From assembly GCA_017893485.1 (NCBI GenBank), contig CM030363.1:111037073-111101072 (forward strand): a stretch of DNA of 64,000 nt, in the 5' to 3' direction. This document shows positions 34,848 to 47,289 of this stretch, one piece after another (the first letter of the stretch is position 1; each line of letters starts with the position of its first letter). A program made the position numbers and the translations under genes. Under the pieces are notes generated by a model, which saw only the letters and a list, made by a program, of their open reading frames with translations, was not told the DNA's origin and made no database searches. Source of the DNA: Hemerocallis citrina (taxonomy: Eukaryota > Streptophyta > Magnoliopsida > Asparagales > Asphodelaceae).

Positions 34848-35279
34848 AGCTCCTCGAGGGTATGAATCTGTGGTCCTCCTTGCTGTTCTTGTGTCCTTGC
34901 TGTATGATTGTTCTTATGTCCTCCTTGCTGTTATGTCAGACTGTTTTTTTTGGATGAGAGTTATGTCAGACGGTTTAGTTGGGATATTTGTCAGACTTGA
35001 GATATTTGGGATGTTCGTCGATATATTAATTTGTTAATTATGACTGTTAATTTTGCGGTGAATTTGGTTGTGATTATGACACTGTTAATTAGTTTGTTGA
35101 GATATTTGGGATATGACACGTGTTAGACTTTATTATTCTTGTGTTTGGTTGTGATTTGCACATTAATATGAAATGAAATTGGTTGAATCAGTTATGAATT
35201 AGTTTACAAGTTTTGTAAAAGAAACTGTGAATTGAAATCGAACGGAAAAGCGGAGAGAGGAATACAAACTGGCATAGCT

Positions 35280-35846
35280 AGACCGGCATTTTATAAAACG
35301 CCGGTCTATCTATTAAATTAGTTGCAGTGTGCGATATACCGGCGTTCACGCAAACGCCGGTGTATGCTGCTAGACGCCGGTTAATGCCGTCAGATGTAAC
35401 GGCAAAAAGGAACACCGGCGTTTGATAAAACGCCGGTGTAGTTGGGTTTACCGGCGTTTTTGATCACGCCGGTGCTTGTGAGTAGGGAAAAGCGGACACT
35501 CATAAACGCACATACACCGGCGGTCACAGACTGCCGGTGTACGTTCATTCTACACCGGCGTTTCTATAGACGCCGGTAAATTGATGAACACCGGCGGTTT
35601 ATAACCGCCGGTGAATGTATATTGGGGGGTAAAAGACGGCACTCAGAGGACCCCATACACCGGCGTTTTTAGGCCGCCGGTGTAGGTGTCACATTTACTG
35701 GTGCCCAGTAAAACCGCCGGTGTAGACCCCTTCCTTTCAGCGACGCTCGTTTCGGCGGCATTTGAACCGGCGCTATTATAAACGCCGGGGAAAGTTTTAC
35801 CGGTGTAAAAAAACGCCGGTAAAGACGTAAAAAAATACCGGGAAAG
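35280..35846 (+). repeat. CACTA right subterminal repeats
   Basis: About twenty ACCGGCG / CGCCGGT motifs in both orientations, often flanking short AT-rich spacers. Denser and longer than at the left end. Confidence 0.85.
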
Positions 35847-35864
35847 CGAGTTTCTTTTGTAGTG
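35847..35864 (-). repeat. CACTA right terminal inverted repeat
   Basis: CGAGTTTCTTTTGTAGTG, exact inverse of the left end; TSD CCT follows. Confidence 0.95.
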
Positions 35865-36461
35865 CCTATAATGTGGAGACGTTAAGGGCTTGCACCGGAC
35901 CTATGTAGAGTGGAATGCATAGACTCCGACAAGTCAGCATATAGAATTGTGTTTTCTTGACTTGGTTTCATGCATGTGGTTTCCTGTTTTCTACACTTGA
36001 CACAGTCTAGTTACACTTGATGTTTTCATGTTTCCTTGTTATTTCTTATTTCTTTTGTTCTGGTCTCTAGTACGTGTTGTTTATGATTCCAGGTTTCATG
36101 TTTATTTATGTTGCTTGTTCTTGTTTTATGTCACTCACACCTTTATGGCTGACCCCTTTAGTTTTGGGGGTTAGGGTTATCTCTAGCCTCATATTTTACA
36201 GGTGGTTACTTGTAGCTCGGGATTTGGATACTTGAGTTAGAGTGATGTAATGATTTATGTAATATGTAAAAGAAATTGTTTTAAGAAAAGAAAATTTGTA
36301 ATTCAAGGTGTATTGTATTCCGTTGTGCTATGTAAAGATTAATGTAATGAAAGTTGAAAATTTGATTGGTGTTGGCTGTGTTTAATATTACATTTGAAGT
36401 TGATGCTGGGAATTGTGCCACGTATTTCTAAGATATCATATTAGAAATTCGGGGCGCTACA
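35865..36461 (+). repeat. A 5' LTR, part 3
   Basis: Resumes with CCTATAATGTGGAGACG, contains the conserved GGACCTATGTAGAGTGG block (35898) and ends TTCGGGGCGCTACA. Confidence 0.92.
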
Positions 36462-36466
36462 GAGAT

Positions 36467-36478
36467 TGGTATCAGAGC
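36467..36478 (+). other. Primer-binding site of A
   Basis: TGGTATCAGAGC, initiator tRNA-Met type, five bases after the LTR end. Confidence 0.93.
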
Positions 36479-36691
36479 ATGCTTCAATAGTAATAATAAA
36501 CTTGGTATAAAAATAACCTAGGTGTGGACACTAGAGCGTGAGTACCTAGGTGTGGACATTAGAGAATGAGTATCACATAGAACTGAAACATGATGTTTTG
36601 GGGTATGGTTGCGGTTTTGCCAAAGGTTATTGATGTGAATATGAATTGTGTTGTGATGCTCTAACTCTTCCCACATTTTGCAGTATTCAGA

Positions 36692-37765
36692 ATGGTTGGA
36701 CCCAGATCCAGGGTTGGTAACGATGGCGATGGAGCCGGAAGTTCCCAAGGAACTAGAGTTGATCTCGAGGCCGAATTTTCCAGGGTGTATCAGACTTTGA
36801 ATGCACTAATGGTAGCTAATTTGGCACAGAATTAGAACCAACATCAGAATCACGGGACTGGACCAGGATTGGTTAACGCTGATCCTATTAAGCAGATTGA
36901 GTCCTTCAAGAGGATGAGGCCGCCAGTGTTTGAGGGGCAATTTGATCCAAATGAGTCTGATGATTGGATTAGACGGATGGAAACAATCTTCGAGGTCTCG
37001 GAAACTTCGGCAACCAACAAGGTGAAGTTGGCCACTATGCAATTGGAAAAGGATGCTGGTGTTTGGTGGAAAACGGTAAAGAGGACTTTGGGGGACCAGC
37101 AATTGACTTGGGAGGCTTTTCTGAAAGAATTCAGGGATCGTTTGTTTCTCCTGGATATTCAGGAGAAGAAGGCGATAGAATTCTTGAATCTACAGCAAGG
37201 CAGCATGACCGTGCGAGAGTATGAGACTAAGTTCGCTTAGCTGTCAAGGTATGCACCAGAGCTAATAGTTGATGAGGCGAAGAAGGCCAAGAAGTTTGAG
37301 CAGGGCTTGAGGCCCAACTTGAGGTCGAGAATAATTCTGTTGGGCATAAGGAGGTTCGATAAGCTGGTCGGGAGAGCAGCTATGATAGAGGAAGACATGG
37401 ACCAGTCCCAGAAAAAGCAAGAGACCTGAAACAGGAACATGAGGCCAGCATCAGGTTAGAGTGGGAAGGGATTCCCAGCGAAGCAAGTCAAGTTCAGTGG
37501 TTCAGTGCAGAAGGCGCCTGCAACTCAGGAAGTGACTTGTTACAACTGTATGGAGGCAGGTCATTACAGGTCAGCGTGTCCTAAGTTGGCGAAACAGACT
37601 TGTTTCCAATGTGGGCAGGCGGGGCATTCTAAATCTCATTGTCCACAGTTGAGGAAGGACGGTCCAAGTGGAGGTAAATTCCAGAGGCAAGGGCGAGTGT
37701 TCGCATTAGCCGAGGAGGATGCAGGTAACTCGGAAGATGTGATCCAGGGTATGCAAGAGTTTTGA
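36692..37765 (+). pseudogene. gag: A gag with two zinc knuckles, four stops
   Basis: A single 358-codon frame from ATG 36692 to TGA 37763, with no frameshift but in-frame stops at 36833 (TAG), 37238 (TAG), 37427 (TGA) and 37457 (TAG). Each fits a C-to-T or G-to-A change of a Gln or Trp codon. Capsid-type domain: PPVFEGQFDPNESDDWI, AGVWWKTVKRT, MTVREYETKF. Nucleocapsid: CYNCMEAGHYRSAC and CFQCGQAGHSKSHC. The N-terminus (VDLEAEFSRVYQTLNAL) matches T1 and C. An acceptor-like CACATTTTGCAG ends at 36683, nine bases before the ATG, and is conserved in C (GTGTTTTGCAG). That supports this start and a spliced leader. Confidence 0.9.
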
Positions 37766-37840
37766 TTTTATTTTCAATGTAATAAGTAAAACTTTTATTT
37801 GAGAATAATTGGTGTTTGAGTATCATTCTTCATGTAACAG
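37749..37840 (+). other. Predicted gag-pol intron, A
   Basis: Donor CCAGG|GTATGC, acceptor TTCATGTAACAG|GG, 92 nt. Splicing rebuilds a Gly codon and reads DVIQGIVLVNGIKAKVLFD into the protease, removing the gag stop and a stop (TAA 37780) in the minus-one frame. The donor is kept in C and in the 14276 remnant; the acceptor AG is changed in both of those (AACATGATATG). Confidence 0.55.
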
Positions 37841-40067
37841 GGATTGTTTTGGTTAATGGAATTAAGGCAAAAGTTTTATTTGATACTGGTTCTTCGCATA
37901 CTTTTGTGTCGCCCAATTTTGCAAAGGTCTTAGGCATGGAGCCTAAAATGTTTCCAGGTAAGGTTTTGTCGGTGGCAATGTCGTCAGGTGAAGAATTGAT
38001 TGTTGATCGATATTACGAAGGCTGTGATATCGAGATTGGTAGAAGATTGTTCGGCATTGATCTGATTGAGCTGCAAGTCTTAGGAGTGGATATGATCATG
38101 GGCATTGATTGGATGGCAATATATGATGCCACAATTGAATGCAAGCAGAAAGAGGTGTAGGTGAAAGCACCAGGTGGTCCTGCAGTGACTTTCCAAGGGA
38201 AGAAGAAGGTTCCGAAGGTGGCTGTAATGGTATCCAAGATGGTGATTCCAGATGAAGTCAAAGGCATTCCGGTTGTCAGAAATGTTCCTAAGGTGTTCTT
38301 GGAAGATTTGCCAGGATTACCGCCGCAGAGAGATGTGGAGTTTTGCATTAATATTCAGCAGGGGAGTGCTCCGATTTCTAAGGCTCCATACAGGATGGCA
38401 CCTGTAGAGCAAGACCAAGTGAAGAAGCAGATTGAGGAGTTGTTGGGCAAGGGACTTGTTAGGCCGATTTCCGCACCGTGGGGTGCGCCAGTGTTGTTAG
38501 TCAAGAAGAAAGATGGGTCAATGAGGATGTGCATTGACTACCGGGAGTTGAATAGGGTGACTATTCAGAACAAGTATCCACTTCCGCGGATTAATGATTT
38601 GTTCGACAGGCTTCAGGGAGCAGCAGTATTTTCGAAGATTGATTTGAGATCAGGGTATCATCAGGTTCGAGTCAAGGGGAAAGATGTGAGTAAGACAGCT
38701 TTCAGGACTCGTCATGGGCTCTATAAGGTTTTGGTGATGTCATTCGGGTTGACAAATGCGCCGGCCGTGTTCATGGATATGATGAACCGAGTTTTGAGAC
38801 CATTTATTGACTCCTTCGTAGTGGTTTTCATCGACGATATTTTGGTGTATTCGAAGTCGACAACTTGGCATACAAACAGCACTTTTGGTGGTCTAGTATG
38901 AAGAGGGATGTGGCAGATTTCGTGGCAAGGTGTCTGACTTGTCAACAGATCAAAGTAGAAAATTAGAGACCTGGAGGTTTGTTGCAGCCGTTGCCCATTC
39001 CGGAGTGAAAATGGGAGAATATCAGTATGGATTTCATCACAGGTTTACCGAGGAGTTTGAAGGGAAATGACTCGATTTGGGTTATTGTGGACCGTTTGAC
39101 TAAGTCGGCTCACCATCTGGCCATGAAGATTACTTGGTCGTTGGAGAAATTGGCTGAGTTGTACATTGGTGAGATTGTGAGACTTCATGGAGTTCCTGTG
39201 TCGATTATTTCCGACAGGGATGCAAGGTTCACTTCAAAGTTTTGGAAGATCCTACAAGCAGCTTTGGGCACCATAACTGAATTCACTACCGCTTTTCATC
39301 CACATGCCGATGGTCAGACTGAGAGGGTGAATCGAGTGCTGGAAGATATGCTGAGGGCTTGTGTTATGGATTTCGGTGGTAGCTGGAAGAGATACTTGGC
39401 ATTGGTTGAGTTTTCTTATAACAACAGTTACCATGCAAGTATCGGAATGGCGCCGTATGAGGCTTTGTATGGGCGGAGGTGCAAGACACCTGTTTGTTGG
39501 TACGAGGTTGGTGAGAGGCAAATGTTTGGTCCTGAGATCGTGCAGCAGACGTCAGAGCAGATTGAGCTGATTCGCAAGAGGTTGGTTGAAGCTCAGAGTC
39601 GGCAGAAGAGTTACGCCGATACTCGACGAAGGGACTTGGAGTTTGAAGTTGGGGATGTAGTTTTCCTCAAGGTGTCTCCAACCAAAGGAGTGATCAGGTT
39701 TGGTAAGGGAGGCAAGTTGGCGCCAAGGTATGTTGGGTCATACAGGATTGTGGAGCGGATTGGCAAGACAGCATATAGGTTGGAGCTTCCAGAGGAGTTG
39801 GCACAGGTGCATGATGTGTTCCATGTGTCATTGTTGAGGAAGTATGTGTCGGATCAGATTCATCAGTTGGTAGAGGTTCCTGAAGGTCTACAAGTGAACT
39901 TGAGTTACAAGGAACAGCCTGTGGAGGTCGTCAACTGTAGGGGGAAAGTTCTTAGGAGTAAAGTGATACCTATGGTCAAGGTGCTGTGGAGGAATCAGCA
40001 ATTCGAGGAGGCTACTTGGGAGTCAGAGGATCGCATGCAGAAGGATTTTCCTGAGATTTTTGTATGA
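37841..40067 (+). pseudogene. pol: A pol: PR-RT (truncated)-integrase-chromodomain
   Basis: Protease with DTGSS (37879-37893). RT through [10 protein letters not shown] and [10 protein letters not shown]. Near 38863 the sequence jumps from the RT palm into the integrase zinc region (KQHFWW ... CLTCQQIK). Against T1 about 1.1 kb is missing: RT thumb, all of RNase H and the start of integrase. Integrase follows with [18 protein letters not shown] and TERVNRVLEDM, then the chromodomain (VLWRNQQFEEATWESEDRM) and stop at 40065. Stops: TAG 38158, TAG 38964, TGA 39006. From 39027 the integrase-chromodomain frame is open for 346 codons. Confidence 0.92.
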
Positions 40068-40255
40068 TTGTATCTTATTTATGTGATGGTATTTCTTTGG
40101 ATGATTGCACTATTGGATTGAGCTGTATTTCTTTTATTTGATTAAGTCCTTCTATGTGAATGTTTTAAATTATGGTTCATTTATGAAATTTCAAATTCCT
40201 TGTTTATTCTTATTTTAGACCCCATTAGCAGTAGTTCTGAGGACAGAACTCTTCT

Positions 40256-40268
40256 AAGGAGGGAGTGA
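40256..40268 (+). other. Polypurine tract of A
   Basis: AAGGAGGGAGTGA, identical to that of T1, abutting the 3' LTR. Confidence 0.9.
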
Positions 40269-43200
40269 TGTAGTACCCAGTATTTTTAAATATTATTTTT
40301 AAAGATTTATAAATGAATTAAAATGATTTTTTGGGGATTTAATAAATATTTTCTGAAAATTTATATTTACACGTGCAAAACACGTGCAAATATTTTCTTG
40401 GGAAGTTCCAAAGGCAAAATTATTTTGTGGAAAATCATTGTTTATTATTTGAGATTATTTATAATTTTTCAAGATTTCTCTGATATTTATTAAACCTATT
40501 TGCAAATATTACGAAAAGAAGGATCTTTTGCAAAATTGTCATTTTGAAGGATGAAACTGCAAAACTATTCTCTAGACTTTCCAAACAGTGCCGGCTGGAA
40601 ATAAAGTGTTTATTTTGCTTTTAAATATCAATTTAATTGGTTTTATCAAATTTCCAAGTATATGGATCTATTTATGTAAAGTTATACTTTAAAAGGGTTA
40701 TTTTGCAAATGTGTTTACAGCCCTAATTCTCCTATTCCGGCCTATATATATATATATATATATAAGAGTGGAGTGCAGTCGTCTTTCACTGCACAACACC
40801 AAGGTTTTATTATTTCTTGAAGATTTAAGGAGGGGATCTTGGATTTCGCAAAAGAAAGGCTTTTCTTGTTAGATTTCGTCATTTGAGGTGAGTGGCTTGT
40901 TTGTTTTATTTTATTTTGTGTATGTTGTATGTAGTATTTCATCTACTAGAAAGCATGTTAGGGTTTGAGTATGAATATGTACATGATGGATTGAATGGAT
41001 GGATGAATTGAAAATTGATCTTTTATGAACCCTAATTATCTTTGGATAGATTTGCATGTGGATGATGTGAGTTTTTATTATCGTTGAGTTTGGATGAACA
41101 CAACTTGACTATAGAATTTGTTCATGTTTATGAGTTCATAATGGTGATTGAAATTGAGGAAATGTTGAGAAGGCCTGATGAGTTTGGAGATCATGTCTTG
41201 AGAACTGGATTTGAGATAAATTGGATTGAGTTGATGAACACAACTAAATTGGGGATCTTTTGAAAATTCGGTATTGATATGATTTGGATCTGAACACGAA
41301 GCTATTTCAACGAATAAATAATTTTTTTATAAACTCTATTTTGATTATATGCACAATTCATGTTTTATTTGAAAGAAATCAATAGATCGCTATATTTTAT
41401 AAATTCAAGTAGTTTGATGTAGTTTCATGGATGATTATAAATCCTACAAGTTGTACTCGATCAAATAAGAAATATGTTTTTGGTAGAAATCGTTTTCATG
41501 AAGTAAAACTACGTATCGGATGAAATATTCACAACCAAAATCTGTAGTCTGCAGGTCGACAGTCGACCGGTATGACTTCCCAGTCGACCGTCGCTGCCTG
41601 ACTGCTAAAATTTTCTCGAAGTTTTAAATTATCACATGGAACAGTCGACTGAGTCTGTTTTGTTTTGATATTTCCCTAAGATTTAGATTTTCTTTCTGGA
41701 TAGTCGACCTATGACCTTTTCCAGTCGACTACTATACTTAGGATAATTTTCTTAAGAATATTGGATTTTCTTAAGAATATTGCATTTTCTTTCTGGACAG
41801 TCGACCTATGGCTTTCACAGTCGACTTATAACACTTAGAATTATTTCTTAAAGATTATTGGATTTTTCGTTCTGGACAGTCGACCTATGACCTTTTACAG
41901 TCGACTGCTATACTTAGAATTATTTTCTTAAAGCTATTGAATTTTCCTTCTGGACAGTCGACTTACGCTTGTTTATAGTCAACTGATACTAAAGTATCTT
42001 TATATCTTTGAATATTGTTTTAAATGATTTATTCTCTAAACTTTTTAAGCTATAACTTACTATTCTATACATTATCTTCTACTGAACATATGTTTTCAAG
42101 TGGGTTAACTGAGCAGTTTATGTTGGGAGATTGGTTTGGATATTTGAGTGTGAGTCTCTAGAGGGTGTGTATGACCCTAGTATACCGGCAGTTGAGATAT
42201 TTATGTTTGGGCCTGTTGAGGCAATTTAGTTGATCAGTTGTTGAGTTAAGTCCGGTAGGCTACACCAACTCTAGGAGATTCGTAAAGTAATTAAATAACC
42301 TAAAATGATAAGGACAGGTACTAGTGGTGATATGATGAATGAGAACATGGGTTATGGACCTCAGTATGACTTGCGGTGTGAGATAATCCCCGGAATAATA
42401 CAGGTGTGAGTGAAATAGTTTCCGGAATTACCTGTGGTGTGGGATTGATCTCCAGAATTATCGGGGTCGAGGCGACACAGATGTGGTATTCGTGTGATGA
42501 GGTGCCATCGCTTGAGGTGTGGGGTATTCTCGAAGATTCCCAGGTGTGAGAGAAATAGTCTCCGGAATTATCTGTGGATAGAGATTGACCTCTGGAATTA
42601 TCGGGGCATGGGCTAATACTCATAGTTTATCTTTATCTCATAGTAGTATCGTGTTAGAATTAGTTGCATAACCGGGAATTAAACACTATAATGTGGAGAC
42701 GTTAAGGGCTTGCACCGGACCTATGTAGAGTGGGATGCATAGACTCCGACAAGTACGCATTAGAGAGTCAGCATATAGAATTGTGTTTTCTTGACTTGGT
42801 TTCATGCATGAGGTTTCCTGTTATCTACACTTGACACTTAGTCTAGCTACACTTGTTGTTTTCATGTTTCCTTGTTATTTCGTATTTCTTTTGTTCTGGT
42901 CTCTAGTACGTGTTGTTTATGATTCTAGGTTTCATGTTTATTTATGTTGCTTGTTCTTGTTTTATGTCACTCCCACCTTTATGGCTGACCCCTTTAGTTT
43001 TGGAGGTTAGGGTTATCTCTACCCTCATATTTTACTGGTGGTTACTTGTAGCTCGGGATTTGGATGCTTGAGTTTGAGTGATGTAATGATTTATGTAATA
43101 TGTAAAAGTAATTGTTGTAAGAAAAGAAAATTTGTAATTCAAGGTGTATTGTATTCCGTTGTGCTATGTAAAGATCAATGTAATGAAAGTTGAAAATTTT

Positions 43201-43297
43201 ATTGGTGTTGGCTGTGTTTAATATTACATTTGAAGTTGATGCTGGGAATTGTGTCACGTATTTCTAAGATATCATATTAGGAATTCGGGGCGCTACA
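40269..43297 (+). repeat. A 3' LTR
   Basis: 3029 bp, uninterrupted, and so the reference for reading the 5' LTR. TA run at 40743, donor-like GAG|GTGAGT at 40887, palindromes 41551-41985, empty sites for D (42250) and the CACTA element (42684), conserved block 42716, end GGGGCGCTACA. Confidence 0.94.
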
Positions 43298-43577
43298 GCT
43301 ACCATGCTCAATTTTGTTGTGATGTGCTAGATAAACAAATACATTCTTGTATGTTGAACAATTGAATAAAGAACCAAGGATATAGGTGATTTTGATTAAT
43401 GTGTTGTTAAATAACATGAAAAAAGAATTTTATTACTGAGATAATTGTACAATGTTAATAAAAATATAGGGAAATTTTAAGTGTAATTTATAAGGAGATT
43501 ATGCTTATTTTTCCCTAAATTCGAAATTGAAGAATAAAATGAAGTAGAGAGCAAATTATGCTATTTTGTATCAAAAT
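43298..43577 (+). mobile_element. Element B 5' LTR, part 2
   Basis: AT-rich sequence resuming after A's insertion (GCTAC). It ends near TCAAAAT (43571-43577), where base composition changes to mitochondrial-like DNA. The right limit is uncertain by some 20 bp. Confidence 0.6.
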
Positions 43578-44372
43578 AAGAGGAAACCAGGTATGTCATT
43601 CTGTAGGGAGAGTTCTCTCGAGCTTATGAGAAAGAGTCACGCTAGCCTAAGGTCCTTAACCAGCAGGAGTATAAGGAGGGAAATGTAAAGTAGCTAATCG
43701 TCCCGCTTTTCCAGCTTCTGTAATATTAGGGAAGCAAGCTACCTCAGTTCTGCTTTCGTTTGTGGAAGGCCCGTGCATGAATGAAGTGAGGCTGCCCGAC
43801 AAGCAGAAGGAAGCACTTCGTTCGGAAACTCAATCAAAAGGCGAAGACCCAAAGGCCTCATCCTCTTACTACCCAACCGTGTACATTCTACATACCAAAT
43901 GTAGCAAGGAGGAGAGGAAGAGTTGCCCTAAGTTCCATGTCTCGAAGACCCGCGCGCAATCAGGAAAGACCTGTTAGAGGACATCTTTTTTTCACCTACC
44001 GCTGTTATTACAAGACGAGGTGAGTTTAGAATGTGACCAGCAGCAGGTGTGGCTCCCTAGGAATTTGCTAAAAAGCTTTTTTTTAGCTATTTTATTTCAT
44101 AGAAATATAAAGAAATAAAGCTATTTTATTTCTTGAACCCGGCTCTCTATCTCCCTCTATCCCCCCCCCGCTCCGTTCTCTCTAAGAAAAGCTCCTGTGG
44201 GCGTCTCCCCAAGGGCGAACTCAAGAATAAAGCAAGCAAGACTTTTAGCTCTCGAGCCTACGTCGATTGACAGAAGAAGCTTAGTTGCGGAACTACTGGG
44301 CCAGGAGAGGACAACCTGTTGTTCCTGATCCTCTTTCTTCGCTTCGGGGACGGAGGTCCTACGGTAGGTAAC

Positions 44373-47233
44373 TGTAACGCCCTGAATCGCAAATCACTGA
44401 ATTCGAGATGTTCTACAGGATCTTTTCACTTTCTTCAGTACAATTTTACAAGGAAATTAAAACCTTTCATCATACATCAGAGTTTACATCATATTACATT
44501 TACATTTACACAGCGGAAGCAAAGTATACAACTTTTACATAAACATGATAAGATCTTTATGCATCCATTCCTCTTTACATGTAATTTATCCTGCATACAA
44601 ACTGTGGGTACGTCAGTTTATTCAACCGACGATAATTATACATGGCCATCCTCTCTATGCCAGAAACAGTATAATGAATCTCATTTCTTAACAAAACACA
44701 AACTTGTTCAATATAAGCATGTAAAATCAAAAGGGAACTCTTAATGATGTCGTGTCGTGGTTGTGCACTTAATCCTTAATGCAATTTATTTAATTAATTT
44801 ACATGACACTAATGCGCACTTGTTCGAATTCTATGCATCCCATACTACATAGGTTCGAGGGCAAGCCTCTTAATCGTTCTTCATTTTTGTAGGGTTCAAT
44901 CCCTCGCCATGACTTACTCTACTTCTGTAATTTCAGTGAGTATCCTAGATGATTCTATGAGTACAAGCATGTATCCTGGCCCCTGGAGTAGAATTTCGCG
45001 CCATGTCTTGACTCGTCAAGCATGCATTCTGCGACAATTCAGCCTCCTCCCTGAACACAATCCTCTTGCAGTCACCAAAACATCCCACAAGCGTGACTAA
45101 AATCCGATCATTACTGAGTTGTGCCCGCGCCATGTCTTGACTCATCAAGCATGCATTCTGCGGCTCACACACCCGCACCGTAACCCTAGTTCTCATACTC
45201 ATGTTTTTCTCTCACCTTCATCACCTCCACACTATGTATTAAATTTATTAGAATCATGAATAAAAATCAAGCTCTAGAGTTAGCCTCTCCACCAAACCGG
45301 ACTTACCATTTCATTTACACATGACCGACCTTGGCCTTCTTTTCAATATCATTTCATTTCACTGCCGGGGGAGACTTAGCTACTCTCTCGTTCAATTTCA
45401 AATTCACAATTTCCAATTGAGCATCATCAGCTCATAATTCATTTTAGAGTCTCATAGACTTTCTCATCATGATCTTAGCCTTTTATATTCATTCGATTCT
45501 CAATTCTCATATATGATTCATTTTACATGATCCACACAGTCATAAAAGAGTCCACAGAATTCAATCATAAGGTTTACAACTTCCAACAGCAAAATAAAAT
45601 GACATTCATACACATCAAAGTTCGCTCTGTACAGTCGACTTGGAAGAACACCAGTCGACTTATACAGTCAAATACAGGTTCATCATAAATGCTCGGGAGA
45701 GTCGACTGCTGTACACAACCAGTCGCCTGTCCCGCAACTTTTCATGTTCACAATGTCATCCACAGGACAGTCGACTGTTCATCCATCAGTCGTCTGTTCT
45801 GGGATTCTCAACAGCACAATTCCAAGTCCAGCTCAGTCGACTGGCTACACGCGCTAAGTCGACTGATCAGTTTCATAATTCAAATTAAGGGATTTATCTA
45901 ATGGCTTTTATATATTCTTGCATCATGATATCAATTTACAATACCCATATATTCATATTTCATAAACACAGAGCCTCTGATTGTTCAGGAACATCACAAA
46001 CATGGAATTTCAGGTTATTTAATATACTCTTTTCTTTGAAGAAAGTACTTAAACATGCATTCATACAGCTCATAACTTTCTTACGAAGATAAAGGTATAA
46101 CTCTCAAGTCATCATACTGGGTCAACATAATGGAACATCTCATTACATGAAATTCCCAAATAATTATAATTAAAATTGAAGTACCAGTCGGCTGTACACA
46201 GTGTCAGTCGACTGCTCCGACGCTTCTTAATTTGTTTAATCATCGCTAGTTCTTCCATCCATTTATCTTCCCTCCATCATATGTGTCATAGGGAAATTAC
46301 AACTCAGTGATCACACCATTTTGTCTATTTGCATACAGTTTATCACCACATCACAATTTAATAGTCTCGTACCAGTCGACTTATCTACACGACAGTCGAC
46401 TGTACCGACCCAATTCATCTTATTATCAACAGCATATTCATGGCACTTCTACTATATTAAATTCACATTTCCCAATATGGTAGCAATCATAATCATCATA
46501 GTATATTCCCTACATTAGAAGTCCTGTGAAACACCCACCTTATATGAAGAAATAAACAAAATCCCGCAAAAGCTCTTCGATACGGTGCTGCACTCCTTGT
46601 TCCTTTGTTCCACACCGAGCTCCTCAGAAATGCTGTTCGTCTCCACAGAAAAGCTCCCGCACACAAACTCACAAATAACTCTCTTACAATAATAAACTTA
46701 GTGTAAAAGAGATAGGGAATGAGAAGGGGTATTTATACACAATTTAGAGTGAGATGGAGGGTTAGGATGCACTAGGAAGTTGGAAAATCAAGGGCTGAGA
46801 TTGATAAGGGAGTTAAGAAAACTACCCATACCTTAAGAAACCACCCATGATCTCCTACCCACTACACCATAATCCGGCCAAGCTAGAGTGTGCTCCACAT
46901 GTGTATGCAACATGCACGTGTGTACACCAATCCCCCTTACAAAACTTGTGCATACAAAATAATAAGTCTTTTTAGAAGAAAAATGTTACACATACAAGTT
47001 GTAGAAAATAATAAAAGATTAATTTCATGGGCTAAAAAAATCAATTGGGCCAAAATAGTTATTTGTAGAAGAAAAATAAATAAAATAAATTAACATTTGG
47101 GCTTTAGGGAAAAATACTTTATAAAAACAATGTTCTATCCATCTTGTTGAAAATAATAGTCCACATGTTATACAAGCATAACATATATAAAAATAAGTAA
47201 TCTTTCATATATTTGAATAATCAGGGTATTACA
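44373..47233 (-). mobile_element. Solo LTR of the T1 family, minus strand
   Basis: 2861 bp, beginning TGTAACGCCCTGAATCGC (inverse of the T1 LTR end) and ending GGGTATTACA, flanked by GTAAC on both sides (44368-44372 and 47234-47238). Contains inverted T1 LTR landmarks: palindrome pairs 45632-46402 with 20-bp spacing, two CTTGA/TCAAG stem-loops near 45008 and 45137, and TATA near 46735. It inserted after the mitochondrial-like block had arrived. Confidence 0.93.
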
Positions 47234-47289
47234 GTAACAGCAGGCACAAGCACTTGACTGAAGGGGACCAGTGCTTCTACTCCTCCACA

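Larger units (their letters stand above)
26384..35864 (+). mobile_element. CACTA (En/Spm, CMC) transposon, 9.48 kb
   Basis: Perfect 18-bp terminal inverted repeats CACTACAAAAGAAACTCG and a 3-bp TSD CCT (26381-26383; 35865-35867). The empty site is seen in A's 3' LTR near 42684. Both subterminal regions are packed with ACCGGCG/CGCCGGT motifs. It carries one transposase-accessory gene (28698-34847) but no second, TNPD-like DDE transposase, so it probably needs a helper element for movement. Internal ~310-bp and 211-bp repeats fill much of the rest. Confidence 0.95.
19538..43297 (+). mobile_element. A: Ty3/gypsy chromovirus with nested insertions
   Basis: 5' LTR starts TGTAGTATTCC at 19538; the 3' LTR (40269-43297) ends GGGGCGCTACA. 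Flanks are ACTAC and GCTAC, a TSD with one change. Without its two inserts the element is about 9.8 kb. It has PBS, gag, a pol lacking part of RT and all of RNase H, and PPT. It lacks ORF0: gag starts only 231 bp after the LTR. The two LTRs show many more differences than those of T1, including indels (for example the extra palindrome at 41570), so it is older. Confidence 0.92.

Noticed and set aside
34762..35037. 91-codon frame near the right end of the CACTA element
   Set aside because: It overlaps the last exon in another frame and continues into hydrophobic, T-rich non-coding sequence.
43762..43977. 71-codon open frame in the mitochondrial-like block
   Set aside because: No recognisable mitochondrial gene and no conserved motif; short frames are common in such DNA.
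44319..44744. 141-codon frame crossing 44373
   Set aside because: It spans the boundary between organelle-like DNA and the solo LTR, so it cannot be an ancestral gene.
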